Assembly (NCBI GenBank): GCA_964418835.1
Contig: CAYQNJ010000019.1
Location: 1-28,024, forward strand
DNA: 28,024 nt
From: UBA9076 sp964418835
Lineage (GTDB): Bacteria; Bacillota_I; Bacilli_A; Erysipelotrichales; Erysipelotrichaceae
Reading direction: 5' to 3'
Shown here: in pieces, positions 8,468 to 15,319 of the stretch
Position numbering within the stretch: position 1 is the first letter of the stretch
Layout: every line of letters begins with the position of its first letter
Program-made: the position numbers and the translations under genes
Notes under the pieces: model-generated
What the model was told of the DNA's origin: nothing
What the model saw: only the letters and a program-made list of their open reading frames with translations
Databases searched by the model: none

Positions 8468-9180
8468 AGATAATACCTGCGATAGATATTATTGAAAATA
8501 GACCAGTAAGGCTATATCAGGGTGATTATAGCAAAAAGACAGTGGTTGGTACTAGCGTTTTAGATATAGCTAAAGAGTTTGAAATGGAAGGTGCTAAATA
8601 CTTACATGTGGTTGATTTAGATGGTGCAAAATCAGGACATTTGGTTAATAATGATTTAATTCTAGATATAGTTAAAATAACTAATTTAAGTATTGATGTT
8701 GGTGGTGGTATTAGAAATATGAATACCATTGATTATTATTTAAATAATGGTGTTTCTAAGATTACTTTAGGTACTGCCGCAATTAAGAATAAGGATTTAT
8801 TGATTGAGGCTGTAAATAAGTATGGGGATAGAATTATTGTGGGAGTTGATTGTAGAGATGAGATGCTTTGTGTTTCTGGTTGGACTGATAAAGAGGATGT
8901 TCATTACCTAGATTTTGTAAGAGATTTAATTAAGTTAAATGTAAAGACTATTATATTTACTGATATTAGTAAGGATGGCACTTTAGATGGTCCAAACTAT
9001 GAAATGTTAAAAACATTAAGAGAAGTTTATCCTTATGAAATCATTGCGAGTGGTGGTGTTAAGGATATCACTCATATAGAAAAACTTAAGGAAATGAATA
9101 TTGATGGAGTAATTACTGGTAAGGCAATGTATGAAAAGACATTGAGTTTACCACAGGCAATACAAGTAGGAGGAAACTAA
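8464..9180 (+). CDS. hisA: ProFAR isomerase HisA
   Basis: This is a 238-residue (beta/alpha)8 barrel that performs the Amadori rearrangement of ProFAR to PRFAR. The general acid/base pair is present: Asp8 in IPAIDIIENRPVRL, and the Asp of VGVDCRD in the second half. The half-barrel phosphate-binding motifs VGGGIRN and ASGGVKD are both visible, reflecting the internal duplication of the family. It is very likely the histidine-only enzyme: the operon is purely histidine biosynthetic and there is no sign of the bifunctional PriA type. It overlaps hisH by 4 nt and precedes hisF by one base. Confidence 0.95.
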   Translation: MKIIPAIDIIENRPVRLYQGDYSKKTVVGTSVLDIAKEFEMEGAKYLHVVDLDGAKSGHLVNNDLILDIVKITNLSIDVGGGIRNMNTIDYYLNNGVSKITLGTAAIKNKDLLIEAVNKYGDRIIVGVDCRDEMLCVSGWTDKEDVHYLDFVRDLIKLNVKTIIFTDISKDGTLDGPNYEMLKTLREVYPYEIIASGGVKDITHIEKLKEMNIDGVITGKAMYEKTLSLPQAIQVGGN

Positions 9181-9181
9181 T

Positions 9182-9937
9182 ATGTATTGTAAGAGAATAA
9201 TTCCTTGTTTGGATGTTAAAGAGGGTAAGGTTGTAAAAGGTATTAACTTTGTTGGGTTAAAAGAGGTTGGTGATCCTGTAGAACTTGCACAAAAATACTA
9301 TGAACAAGGTGCTGATGAACTTGTATTTTTAGATATTAATGCTAGTTATGAAAATAGAGATACTATGCTTGATGTAGTAGAAAAAGTATCTAGGGTTATT
9401 TTTATTCCTTTTACTGTTGGTGGTGGTATTAGAACAATAGAAGATATAAAAGATACTTTAAGGGCAGGTGCTGATAAGGTTTCATTAAATTCTATTATTG
9501 TGAAAAACCCCGATTTAATTAATGAAGCTAGTAAGATTTATGGTAGTCAATGTATTGTAGCCGCAATAGATGCTAAAAAACATGGTGATAAATGGAATGT
9601 TTATATTAATGGGGGAAGAGTAGATACTGGTAAAGATGTCATTGAATGGATTAAAGAAGTTCAAGAAAGAGGTGCTGGGGAGATACTTTTAACTAGTATG
9701 GATGCGGATGGTACAAAAGATGGATATGATATTGAATTACTTAAGGCTGCTAATAGTGTTTGTAAGGTCCCCTTGATTGCTTCTGGAGGATGTGGAAGTT
9801 TAGATGATTTTGTAAGAGTATTTAAAGAAGATGTAGCGGATGCTGCACTTGCAGCTTCATTATTTCATTATGGTACTTTAAATGTTAAACAAGTTAAAGA
9901 AACATTAAAAGAAAATGGAATTGATGTAAGACTATGA
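9182..9937 (+). CDS. hisF: imidazole glycerol phosphate synthase, cyclase subunit
   Basis: This is a 251-residue (beta/alpha)8 barrel. With HisH it converts PRFAR and ammonia to imidazole-glycerol phosphate and AICAR, the latter feeding purine synthesis. The catalytic Asp11 (IPCLDVKEG) and Asp130 (VAAIDAKK) are at the usual positions. VGGGIRT and IASGGCGS are the two phosphate-binding half-barrel motifs, and LLTSMDADGTKDGYD is the typical HisF signature. An AGGAGG lies just upstream at the hisA 3' end. The stop overlaps hisI in an ATGA. Confidence 0.96.
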   Translation: MYCKRIIPCLDVKEGKVVKGINFVGLKEVGDPVELAQKYYEQGADELVFLDINASYENRDTMLDVVEKVSRVIFIPFTVGGGIRTIEDIKDTLRAGADKVSLNSIIVKNPDLINEASKIYGSQCIVAAIDAKKHGDKWNVYINGGRVDTGKDVIEWIKEVQERGAGEILLTSMDADGTKDGYDIELLKAANSVCKVPLIASGGCGSLDDFVRVFKEDVADAALAASLFHYGTLNVKQVKETLKENGIDVRL

Positions 9938-10266
9938 ATATAAATGATATTAATTTTGAAAAGGGTAATGGTTTAATACCTTGTATTGTTCAAGAAGAAG
10001 GTAGTAAGGATGTACTAATGATGGCTTATATGAATAAGGAATCATTAGAGTATACTATTAAGAATAAATTAGCTTGTTATTACTCTAGAAGTAGAGATGA
10101 ATTATGGTTAAAAGGGAAAACTTCAGGTCATTTTCAACATGTAAAAGAAATATATGTAGATTGTGATGAAGATACAATATTACTAGTTGTAAAACAGGAT
10201 GGCGCAGCTTGTCATACAGGTAAACATAGTTGTTTTTTTAGGAGGTTGGATTATGAAAGAAATTGA
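9934..10266 (+). CDS. hisI: phosphoribosyl-AMP cyclohydrolase
   Basis: The protein has 110 residues and is the single-domain HisI, which opens the adenine ring of phosphoribosyl-AMP. The metal-site cluster is complete: DCDED (Asp76, Cys77, Asp78, Asp80), then Cys93 and Cys100 in GAACHTGKHSCFFR. KTSGHFQHVKEI is also typical. The domain is encoded separately from hisE, unlike the common hisIE fusion. The two reading frames overlap by 14 nt in different frames. It is coupled to hisF by an ATGA. Confidence 0.95.
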   Translation: MNINDINFEKGNGLIPCIVQEEGSKDVLMMAYMNKESLEYTIKNKLACYYSRSRDELWLKGKTSGHFQHVKEIYVDCDEDTILLVVKQDGAACHTGKHSCFFRRLDYERN

Positions 10267-10576
10267 AGTTTTATACAACACAATTCAAGATAGAAAAAAT
10301 AATCCTCAAGAAGGATCTTATACAACATACTTATTTAATAAGGGTTTGGATAAAATACTTAAGAAATTTGGTGAAGAGTCTACAGAAGTTATCATTGCTT
10401 CATTAAAGGATAATAAGGATGATGTTATTTTAGAGGTTGGGGATGTTTTATATCATTTAATTGTATTATTGGTTGAACAAGGTATTTCTTTAGAAGAAAT
10501 AGAAAAAGAACTTTATAAGAGAAGTTTAAAGACTAATAATTTAAAAGCTGAAAGAAAACCTGTAGAAAACTTGTAA
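10253..10576 (+). CDS. hisE: phosphoribosyl-ATP pyrophosphohydrolase
   Basis: The 107-residue MazG-like all-alpha enzyme hydrolyses phosphoribosyl-ATP to phosphoribosyl-AMP. The metal-binding signature is present in EESTEVIIAS and ILEVGDVLYHLIVLL. I chose the ATG at 10253. It has an AGGAGG seven bases upstream, and its product begins like other HisE proteins. A longer frame from 10199 would add 18 residues that merely read through hisI out of frame. The gene overlaps the hisI end by 14 nt. It is the last gene of the operon. No terminator follows directly; the nearest is the mgtE leader hairpin at 10732. Confidence 0.93.
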   Translation: MKEIEVLYNTIQDRKNNPQEGSYTTYLFNKGLDKILKKFGEESTEVIIASLKDNKDDVILEVGDVLYHLIVLLVEQGISLEEIEKELYKRSLKTNNLKAERKPVENL

Positions 10577-10578
10577 TC

Positions 10579-10607
10579 TTGACTGAATTTTATTTAAATG
10601 TTATGGT
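10579..10607 (+). promoter_or_regulatory. promoter of the mgtE leader transcript
   Basis: The -35 TTGACT (10579-10584), a 17-nt spacer and the -10 TATGGT (10602-10607, 4 of 6 consensus) predict a start near 10614, shortly before the leader ORF Shine-Dalgarno. It begins 2 nt after the hisE stop. Confidence 0.6.
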
Positions 10608-10637
10608 TAGTAAGGTATTGAAAGGAGCTGATTAATA

Positions 10638-10703
10638 ATGGATGAATTACCGAGTTTTTATAAATTATTAATAGTTACTAAGATACTTCATGTTTTAAAT
10701 TAA
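10638..10703 (+). CDS. 21-codon mgtE leader peptide (putative)
   Basis: This small ORF runs ATG to TAA and encodes a 21-residue peptide that starts MDELPSF and ends LHVLN. It has its own AAAGGAG Shine-Dalgarno (10621-10627) ten bases before the ATG. It lies between a good promoter and an intrinsic terminator in the leader of mgtE. Codons 14-17 span the segment CTAAGATAC (10678-10686), which is exactly complementary to the terminator loop, so ribosome position would decide RNA folding. The early Asp-Glu and Pro recall the acidic/Pro-rich start of enterobacterial MgtL, which destabilises ribosomes at low Mg2+. I recognise no homologue. That it is translated, and its role, are inferences. Confidence 0.5.
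   Translation: MDELPSFYKLLIVTKILHVLN
10678..10686 (+). promoter_or_regulatory. candidate antiterminator segment in the mgtE leader
   Basis: CTAAGATAC here is the exact reverse complement of GTATCTTAG at 10738-10746, which forms the loop and the first 3'-stem base of the downstream terminator. Pairing of the two would block or remodel the terminator. The segment lies inside the leader ORF and would be covered by a translating ribosome. Confidence 0.55.
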
Positions 10704-10731
10704 GATTAAATTTTAATTATCTTTTCATTTG

Positions 10732-10757
10732 ACTGTCGTATCTTAGACAGTTTTTTT
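10732..10757 (+). terminator. attenuator/terminator before mgtE
   Basis: The stem is ACTGTC (10732-10737) / GACAGT (10746-10751), with loop GTATCTTA and seven T's at 10751-10757. It lies 18 nt before the mgtE ATG. It could also end readthrough from the his operon. Confidence 0.85.
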
Positions 10758-10775
10758 AATGGAAGGAGAATTAAT

Positions 10776-12107
10776 ATGAATAAAGAATTATTATTAAGTT
10801 TATTAAAAGAAAATAAACTAAAAGAATTACATGAAGTTTTATCTAAAGGAAACCCAGTTGATATAGCTGAGATTATTTCTGAAATGGATGAAACTAATAT
10901 GGGTATTGTATTTAGGTTGTTAGAAAAAAGAAGTGGGGCAGAAGTGTTTTCCTATATGGAAAATGATGCAAGGAATAAATTAATTAAGTCATTTAGTAGA
11001 TCTAAGATAGTTGAGATAATTGACGAGATGTATGCGGATGATGCGGTTGATTTTTTAGCTGAAATGCCTGCCAATGTAATTACCTCATTACTAGATAACA
11101 CAGATAAAGAACAAAGAAGGGACATTAATCATTTACTTCAATATAAGGATGATAGTGTTGGCAGTATCATGACTGTTGAGTTTGTAGAACTTAATAAGGA
11201 TATGAGTGTTAAAGAAGCTTTGGATAAGATAAAAAGAGTTGGTATTGATAGTGAGACTATTTATACGTGTTATGTAGTAGAGAGAAAAAAATGTGTTGGT
11301 ATAGTAACAGCAAAAGATTTAATTTTAAGTGATTTAGATGAAAAGATTTCGAATTTAATGAAGTCTGAGTTTATTTATGCATTAACAAGTGATGATAGAG
11401 AAGATGTGGCTAATAAGTTAAGGAAATATGGATTAATTGCAATACCTGTATTAGATAATGAAGGTTATTTAGTTGGTATAGTAACCTTTGATGATGCATT
11501 AGAAGTATTAACTGATGAAACTACAGAAGACATGCAAAAAATGGCCGCAATAGTTGCAAACGATAAACCGTATCTTTCTATTTCTGTTTGGCAACACGCC
11601 AAAAGTAGAATAGGGTGGTTATTGGTTTTAATGTTATCAGCTACTATTACTGGTAGTATTATTACAAAATATGACCATGCATTTGATGCAGTTCCTATAC
11701 TTGTTTCATTTATTCCAATGCTTATGGATACTGGTGGAAATAGTGGTTCTCAAAGTTCTACCTTAGTTATTAGAGGTTTAGCTGTAAATGAATTAAAACT
11801 AAGTGATATATTTAAAGTTATTTGGAAAGAATTTAGGATATCTCTTATTGTAAGTTTTGTATTAGCTATCGCTAATGGTTTAAGGATATATTTTATGTAT
11901 AAGGATATTAATTTATCTATAGTTGTATCATTATCTTTAATTGGTACTGTAATTATTGCGAAGATGGTAGGATCTACTTTACCAATGATTGCTAAAAAAT
12001 TAAAAATAGACCCAGCTATTATGGCTGCGCCTTTAATTACTACTATAGTAGATACATTTTCAATTGTGATTTATTTTAAAATTGCTTCAATTATATTAAA
12101 AATATAA
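10776..12107 (+). CDS. mgtE: magnesium channel/transporter MgtE
   Basis: The protein has 443 residues with the standard MgtE order. A cytosolic N domain of helical repeats (residues about 1-125) comes first, then two CBS domains (about 130-250), then a five-helix membrane pore (about 270-443). The CBS and N domains act as a Mg2+ sensor that closes the pore when Mg2+ is high. The pore signature MDTGGNSGSQSSTLVIRGLA and the late KIDPAIMAAPLITTIVD, with the Mg2+-binding Asp near 426, are present. The ATG has an AAGGAG site. Upstream is a leader with promoter, small ORF and terminator, suggesting attenuation control. The stop abuts the stop of the convergent SRAP gene with no intergenic base and no terminator. 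Confidence 0.96.
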   Translation: MNKELLLSLLKENKLKELHEVLSKGNPVDIAEIISEMDETNMGIVFRLLEKRSGAEVFSYMENDARNKLIKSFSRSKIVEIIDEMYADDAVDFLAEMPANVITSLLDNTDKEQRRDINHLLQYKDDSVGSIMTVEFVELNKDMSVKEALDKIKRVGIDSETIYTCYVVERKKCVGIVTAKDLILSDLDEKISNLMKSEFIYALTSDDREDVANKLRKYGLIAIPVLDNEGYLVGIVTFDDALEVLTDETTEDMQKMAAIVANDKPYLSISVWQHAKSRIGWLLVLMLSATITGSIITKYDHAFDAVPILVSFIPMLMDTGGNSGSQSSTLVIRGLAVNELKLSDIFKVIWKEFRISLIVSFVLAIANGLRIYFMYKDINLSIVVSLSLIGTVIIAKMVGSTLPMIAKKLKIDPAIMAAPLITTIVDTFSIVIYFKIASIILKI

Positions 12108-12698
12108 TTATGCGATTTCTTTTTCTAACATAATGTCATTTCTTTTTAGTAGACTTTCATAATCATTACCTAACCATTTATCAAATTCATCTCTTTTTAT
12201 TATGACAGGCATTCTGTTGTGTATATCAATTATTGATGAATTTGATTGTGTTGTGATTATTGAAAAGTGTACAAGTTGTTTATCTTTATATGGGAATATT
12301 TTATATAAACCTGCCATAAATAGTGGTGTTTCATTTATTACATTGAACTTATATTTTGTTTTATCTTTTTTATCCCACTCATAAAAGCCATTAGATGGAA
12401 TAATGCATCTATTGGTTTTTATTATATCTTTCCAAGTATATAAGTTATTTATAGTTTCACTTCTTGCATTTATTAATGTTTTATTATCTTTACTAATAAA
12501 TCCCCATTTCATTGGATGCATAGTTAACTTGTTATTTCTAGATATTATTACTGGTACTACATCTGTAGGAAATATTTCACCAGAAGTTTTAAAGTTATAA
12601 TCTAGTGTACTTTCATTTATCTTTTTATATACTTCTTCCATTAAATATTGAAGTTCATAGTCTTCATATGGCGCAAAGCCTATATATCTTCCACACAT
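12108..12698 (-). CDS. SRAP-domain abasic-site DNA-protein crosslinker (YedK/HMCES family)
   Basis: The protein has 196 residues beginning Met-Cys-Gly-Arg-Tyr. After Met removal, Cys2 becomes the N-terminal residue, which forms the thiazolidine link to an abasic site in single-stranded DNA. The other SRAP active-site residues are in place: Asn77 and Arg79 in INARSET, Glu107 in NGFYEWDK and His160 in DIHNRMP. The protein is expected to shield abasic sites at replication forks. It follows hisK by one base (TAATATG) and lacks an obvious Shine-Dalgarno, so translation probably depends on coupling. Its 3' end touches the mgtE stop head-on. Confidence 0.93.
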   Translation of the reverse strand: MCGRYIGFAPYEDYELQYLMEEVYKKINESTLDYNFKTSGEIFPTDVVPVIISRNNKLTMHPMKWGFISKDNKTLINARSETINNLYTWKDIIKTNRCIIPSNGFYEWDKKDKTKYKFNVINETPLFMAGLYKIFPYKDKQLVHFSIITTQSNSSIIDIHNRMPVIIKRDEFDKWLGNDYESLLKRNDIMLEKEIA

Positions 12699-12699
12699 A

Positions 12700-13512
12700 T
12701 TATTTAAACAACTTTTCTTTTCTTTTATTTGCGGCAGCTTTTATATTGTAAGATTCTAATATGTTTAGATCATAATCTTTTACTATGTCTAAGGTAGTGT
12801 TTACCCAGTATTCATCAAGGAAGTGTTCTGGGTCGTGTGTATCATGTCCTAATACTACAGGGCATTTCTTTTGTGCTACTATTTCAAATACTTTTTTATT
12901 TGGGTATGGGTACCTATCCCCATCATCATATATTAGTTCACCATATTTAATACCACCGCAGTTTAGTTCAAAGGGGATTTCATTTCTAATACATGCATCA
13001 GTGATTATGTTTATAGCTTCTACACAATGCTTATCCCATCTAGGATATTGAAACATAAACATATCTGGGTGAGCTACTATATCTACTAGTCCCATATCAC
13101 ATGCTTTTTCTATTGATTTTGCATATTCAATAATTTCATATGGTTTTTTAAGGTTGTAGTTACTTCTACCATCTATTTCTTGTTCGTGTTGTCCTATAAT
13201 ACAATAGTCTAGTTCTCTTCTATATTTTAAAAGATCTTCAATTTGAGATGGATAATATTCTAATTCTACTCCTAATAATATATCTATTTTATCTTTGTAT
13301 TTTTCCTTTAAATTTAAAATAGAATTTTTATAATTATCATACTCTTCATAGTTCATTCTGTCACTTGGTTTTGGTTTTTTATAAGGTGCGTGATCAGAAA
13401 AACCTAGGATTTTATATCCTGCTTTTATTGCATTAATTACATATTGTTCATCTTCGCCTACAGCGTGTCCACATCTATTTGTATGTGTGTGATAGTTATA
13501 TTTTATTTTCAT
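12700..13512 (-). CDS. hisK: histidinol-phosphatase, PHP family
   Basis: The 270-residue PHP phosphoesterase probably dephosphorylates histidinol phosphate, the one step missing from the operon at 3247-10576. Metal-site motifs are in order: YHTHTNRCGHA, LGFSDHAPYK, GVELEYY, IIGQHE, VAHPDM, ELNCGG and GHDTHDP. The start is fixed: an in-frame TGA lies four codons upstream of the ATG, and the HTH motif begins only seven residues in. There is no Shine-Dalgarno. An extended -10 sits so close that the mRNA may be leaderless. Some PHP proteins have other substrates, but the genomic need here favours HisK. Confidence 0.9.
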   Translation of the reverse strand: MKIKYNYHTHTNRCGHAVGEDEQYVINAIKAGYKILGFSDHAPYKKPKPSDRMNYEEYDNYKNSILNLKEKYKDKIDILLGVELEYYPSQIEDLLKYRRELDYCIIGQHEQEIDGRSNYNLKKPYEIIEYAKSIEKACDMGLVDIVAHPDMFMFQYPRWDKHCVEAINIITDACIRNEIPFELNCGGIKYGELIYDDGDRYPYPNKKVFEIVAQKKCPVVLGHDTHDPEHFLDEYWVNTTLDIVKDYDLNILESYNIKAAANKRKEKLFK

Positions 13513-13518
13513 AATTAA

Positions 13519-13527
13519 AGTATATCA
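13519..13527 (-). promoter_or_regulatory. extended -10 promoter of hisK
   Basis: On the minus strand TGATATACT is a TGn-extended -10. It is separated from the hisK ATG by only TTAATT, so the predicted +1 is about the A of the ATG. No good -35 is seen. Confidence 0.5.
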
Positions 13528-13558
13528 TGTGTATGTAAAATGTATTTTAAATTTGATA

Positions 13559-13564
13559 TATAAT
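13559..13564 (+). promoter_or_regulatory. -10 element of the first RHS-like lipoprotein gene
   Basis: A perfect TATAAT lies 23 bases before the ATG at 13588. The -35 region is poor (TAAAAT at 17 nt). Confidence 0.45.
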
Positions 13565-13587
13565 ATAAGGATGTTAGAGGGAAAATT

Positions 13588-14355
13588 ATGAAATCAAAAA
13601 TATTAATATTATTAGTTTTAGTTATGATAGTAGTAGGATGTTCAAGTAATAAACAAGAGGTTAAAGTAAAACAACTTAAAACATTGAGTGTGGAATTGTA
13701 TGTGGATGAAGAGTTTACTGTAAAAGAGGTGTTTACTTATACATATGATGAAAAAGGAAATCAAATCGAAGAATATTTAAATGGGGAAAAGATAAAAGAT
13801 TATGAATATAATGATAAAAATCAAAAAGTAAAAACTACCTTTATTGATGGAAGGACAATGATTTTTAAATACAATGAAAAAGGTGAAGAAATAGAAGTTG
13901 TGTCTAATTACAAGAGTGGTGCTTTATATAGTGTTAAAACTAGTGAGTTTTATGCAGATGGACTAAAGAAATTAATTATTACTGATTATGGTGATGATTA
14001 TATTGAGAAAGAAGAGTATCAACCTTTAAGTGATAACAAACAAAGCTATTCTATGTCTATAAATGATGAAGTTATTTTAGAAAGTAATATTACTTATGAT
14101 GATAAAAATAGAAGTTTATATGAAGACATAAAGTATACTGATTTAAGTTATGGTATAAGTGAATATACATATGATAAGTGGGATAAGTATACTAAATTAG
14201 TTTCTACATTATATGACGTGAATGATAATGTAATATCAGTTATATATTATGATAATGAATTTGATGAAGAAGGAAATGTGGTTAAACTAACTAGAGTTAA
14301 TGAAAGAGATGGTAGTGTTACTAAAGAAATATATACATATGAATATGAAAGTTAA
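13588..14355 (+). CDS. lipoprotein with YD/RHS-like repeats
   Basis: The protein has 255 residues. It starts with a lipoprotein signal peptide (MKSK, hydrophobic core, lipobox VVGC with Cys18), so it should be lipidated and anchored on the outer face of the membrane. The mature part is a series of short strand-turn-strand units such as YTYDEKGNQIEEY, YEYNDKNQKVK and FKYNEKGEEIEVV, which match the YD-repeat pattern of RHS/wall-associated proteins. The protein is far shorter than those and has no core shell or toxin tip. The start has AGAGGG upstream. The next gene encodes a similar lipoprotein. The function is unknown; a small beta-rich scaffold or binding protein is one possibility. Confidence 0.8.
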   Translation: MKSKILILLVLVMIVVGCSSNKQEVKVKQLKTLSVELYVDEEFTVKEVFTYTYDEKGNQIEEYLNGEKIKDYEYNDKNQKVKTTFIDGRTMIFKYNEKGEEIEVVSNYKSGALYSVKTSEFYADGLKKLIITDYGDDYIEKEEYQPLSDNKQSYSMSINDEVILESNITYDDKNRSLYEDIKYTDLSYGISEYTYDKWDKYTKLVSTLYDVNDNVISVIYYDNEFDEEGNVVKLTRVNERDGSVTKEIYTYEYES

Positions 14356-14373
14356 ACTTAGGTTTAGCTTTTT
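14353..14373 (+). terminator. weak hairpin after the first RHS-like lipoprotein gene
   Basis: TAAAC / GTTTA (5 bp, TTAG loop) starts at the stop codon and is followed after two bases by five T's. It is short and may be only a partial terminator. Confidence 0.35.
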
Positions 14374-14445
14374 ATTTAATATCTAGCCTTTAGTCAATAT
14401 ATATTATTTGTTTAACAAGTTATTATTTAGGTGGGAGGAAGTAAT

Positions 14446-15264
14446 ATGAAATATATAATAATATGTTTAATTGTGATGTTATTTGGGTGTAGTGCACCAG
14501 TTAATAACAGCGCTCCTACAGAACCTACCAATACCAATGAAGAAACAGTTTTAAAGACAAATGAAGTTGAAGAAAAAAAGTTTTTATTAGTTAAAGAAGA
14601 AGTATATCATGATGATTATTTAACTATGACAATGATTTATGAATATGATAACTTGGGAAGACTAGTATACAGTGAAAGTTATGCAGGTAATGAAACATAT
14701 ACATATATTGGAGATAGTAATATGGTTGATATTAAAACAGTAGACAACCTTACTTATAACTATGAATATGATTCTTCTGGTAATAAGATTAAAGAAATTG
14801 GGTCAGATGAAGAAGGATTGTTTTCTGAAATAGTATATGTATATGAAGGAGATGTACTAGTCAGTGAAGAAGCATTTTATCCTTATGGAAATACTAATGA
14901 GTATAAATCTTATAGTTATGAAAATGGTGTATTAGTAAGAGTATATATAGAGACTGTTTATGAAGATGGTGAATCATATAGTTATTTAGAACTTTATAAC
15001 AATGGTACAGTATATGACAAACCTATAGTGATAGAAAGGTATAATGAAGGTGTGTATATATCTTATATTGAAAGATTAAAATATGAAGATGATTTATTAG
15101 TTGAAAAAGATTTTGTAAGTTTTGTGGAAAGTAGCGGAGAAGTTTATATGGTTATTAGAAATATATATACATATGATGAAAATGATAATTTAATTAATGA
15201 AATATCAGTGTTACAAAATGAAGTGATTTCAGAAACTAGATATACTTACGAAGAATTTAAATAA
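14446..15264 (+). CDS. second lipoprotein with YD/RHS-like repeats
   Basis: The protein has 272 residues from the ATG at 14446, which has GGGAGG seven bases upstream. A GTG 15 bases earlier overlaps the region before that site and is not used as the start. The signal peptide MKYIIICLIVMLFGC gives a lipobox with Cys15. A Thr/Asn/Glu-rich linker follows, then repeated units such as YEYDNLGRLVYSE, YEYDSSGNKIKEI and YTYDENDNLINEI, clearly of the YD-repeat type. It is related in architecture to the preceding gene, so the pair probably arose by duplication and divergence. It ends in a strong terminator. The function is unknown. Confidence 0.8.
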   Translation: MKYIIICLIVMLFGCSAPVNNSAPTEPTNTNEETVLKTNEVEEKKFLLVKEEVYHDDYLTMTMIYEYDNLGRLVYSESYAGNETYTYIGDSNMVDIKTVDNLTYNYEYDSSGNKIKEIGSDEEGLFSEIVYVYEGDVLVSEEAFYPYGNTNEYKSYSYENGVLVRVYIETVYEDGESYSYLELYNNGTVYDKPIVIERYNEGVYISYIERLKYEDDLLVEKDFVSFVESSGEVYMVIRNIYTYDENDNLINEISVLQNEVISETRYTYEEFK

Positions 15265-15286
15265 AGGTGTTATAAAACACCTTTTT
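15263..15286 (+). terminator. intrinsic terminator after the lipoprotein pair
   Basis: The hairpin AAGGTGTT / AACACCTT has an ATAA loop and ends in five T's, immediately after the stop codon. Confidence 0.9.
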
Positions 15287-15319
15287 AAATGTATGCAATA
15301 ATTAAAAATAAAATATGTA

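Noticed and set aside
10199..10252. Longer N-terminus for hisE
   Set aside because: It reads through hisI out of frame. The ATG at 10253 has an AGGAGG and gives a normal HisE start.
10253..10266. Programmed frameshift making a HisIE fusion
   Set aside because: hisE has its own ribosome binding site and start codon. I see no slippery heptamer at the overlap with supporting structure.
10577..10775. M-box (ykoK) Mg2+ riboswitch or Mn2+ (yybP-ykoY) riboswitch upstream of mgtE
   Set aside because: The gap is too short for an M-box with its expression platform and lacks its conserved blocks, and no yybP-ykoY core is seen. The small ORF and terminator explain the region better.
14431..14445. GTG start for the second RHS-like lipoprotein
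   Set aside because: The GTG lies at the Shine-Dalgarno of the ATG at 14446, which also begins a proper signal peptide.
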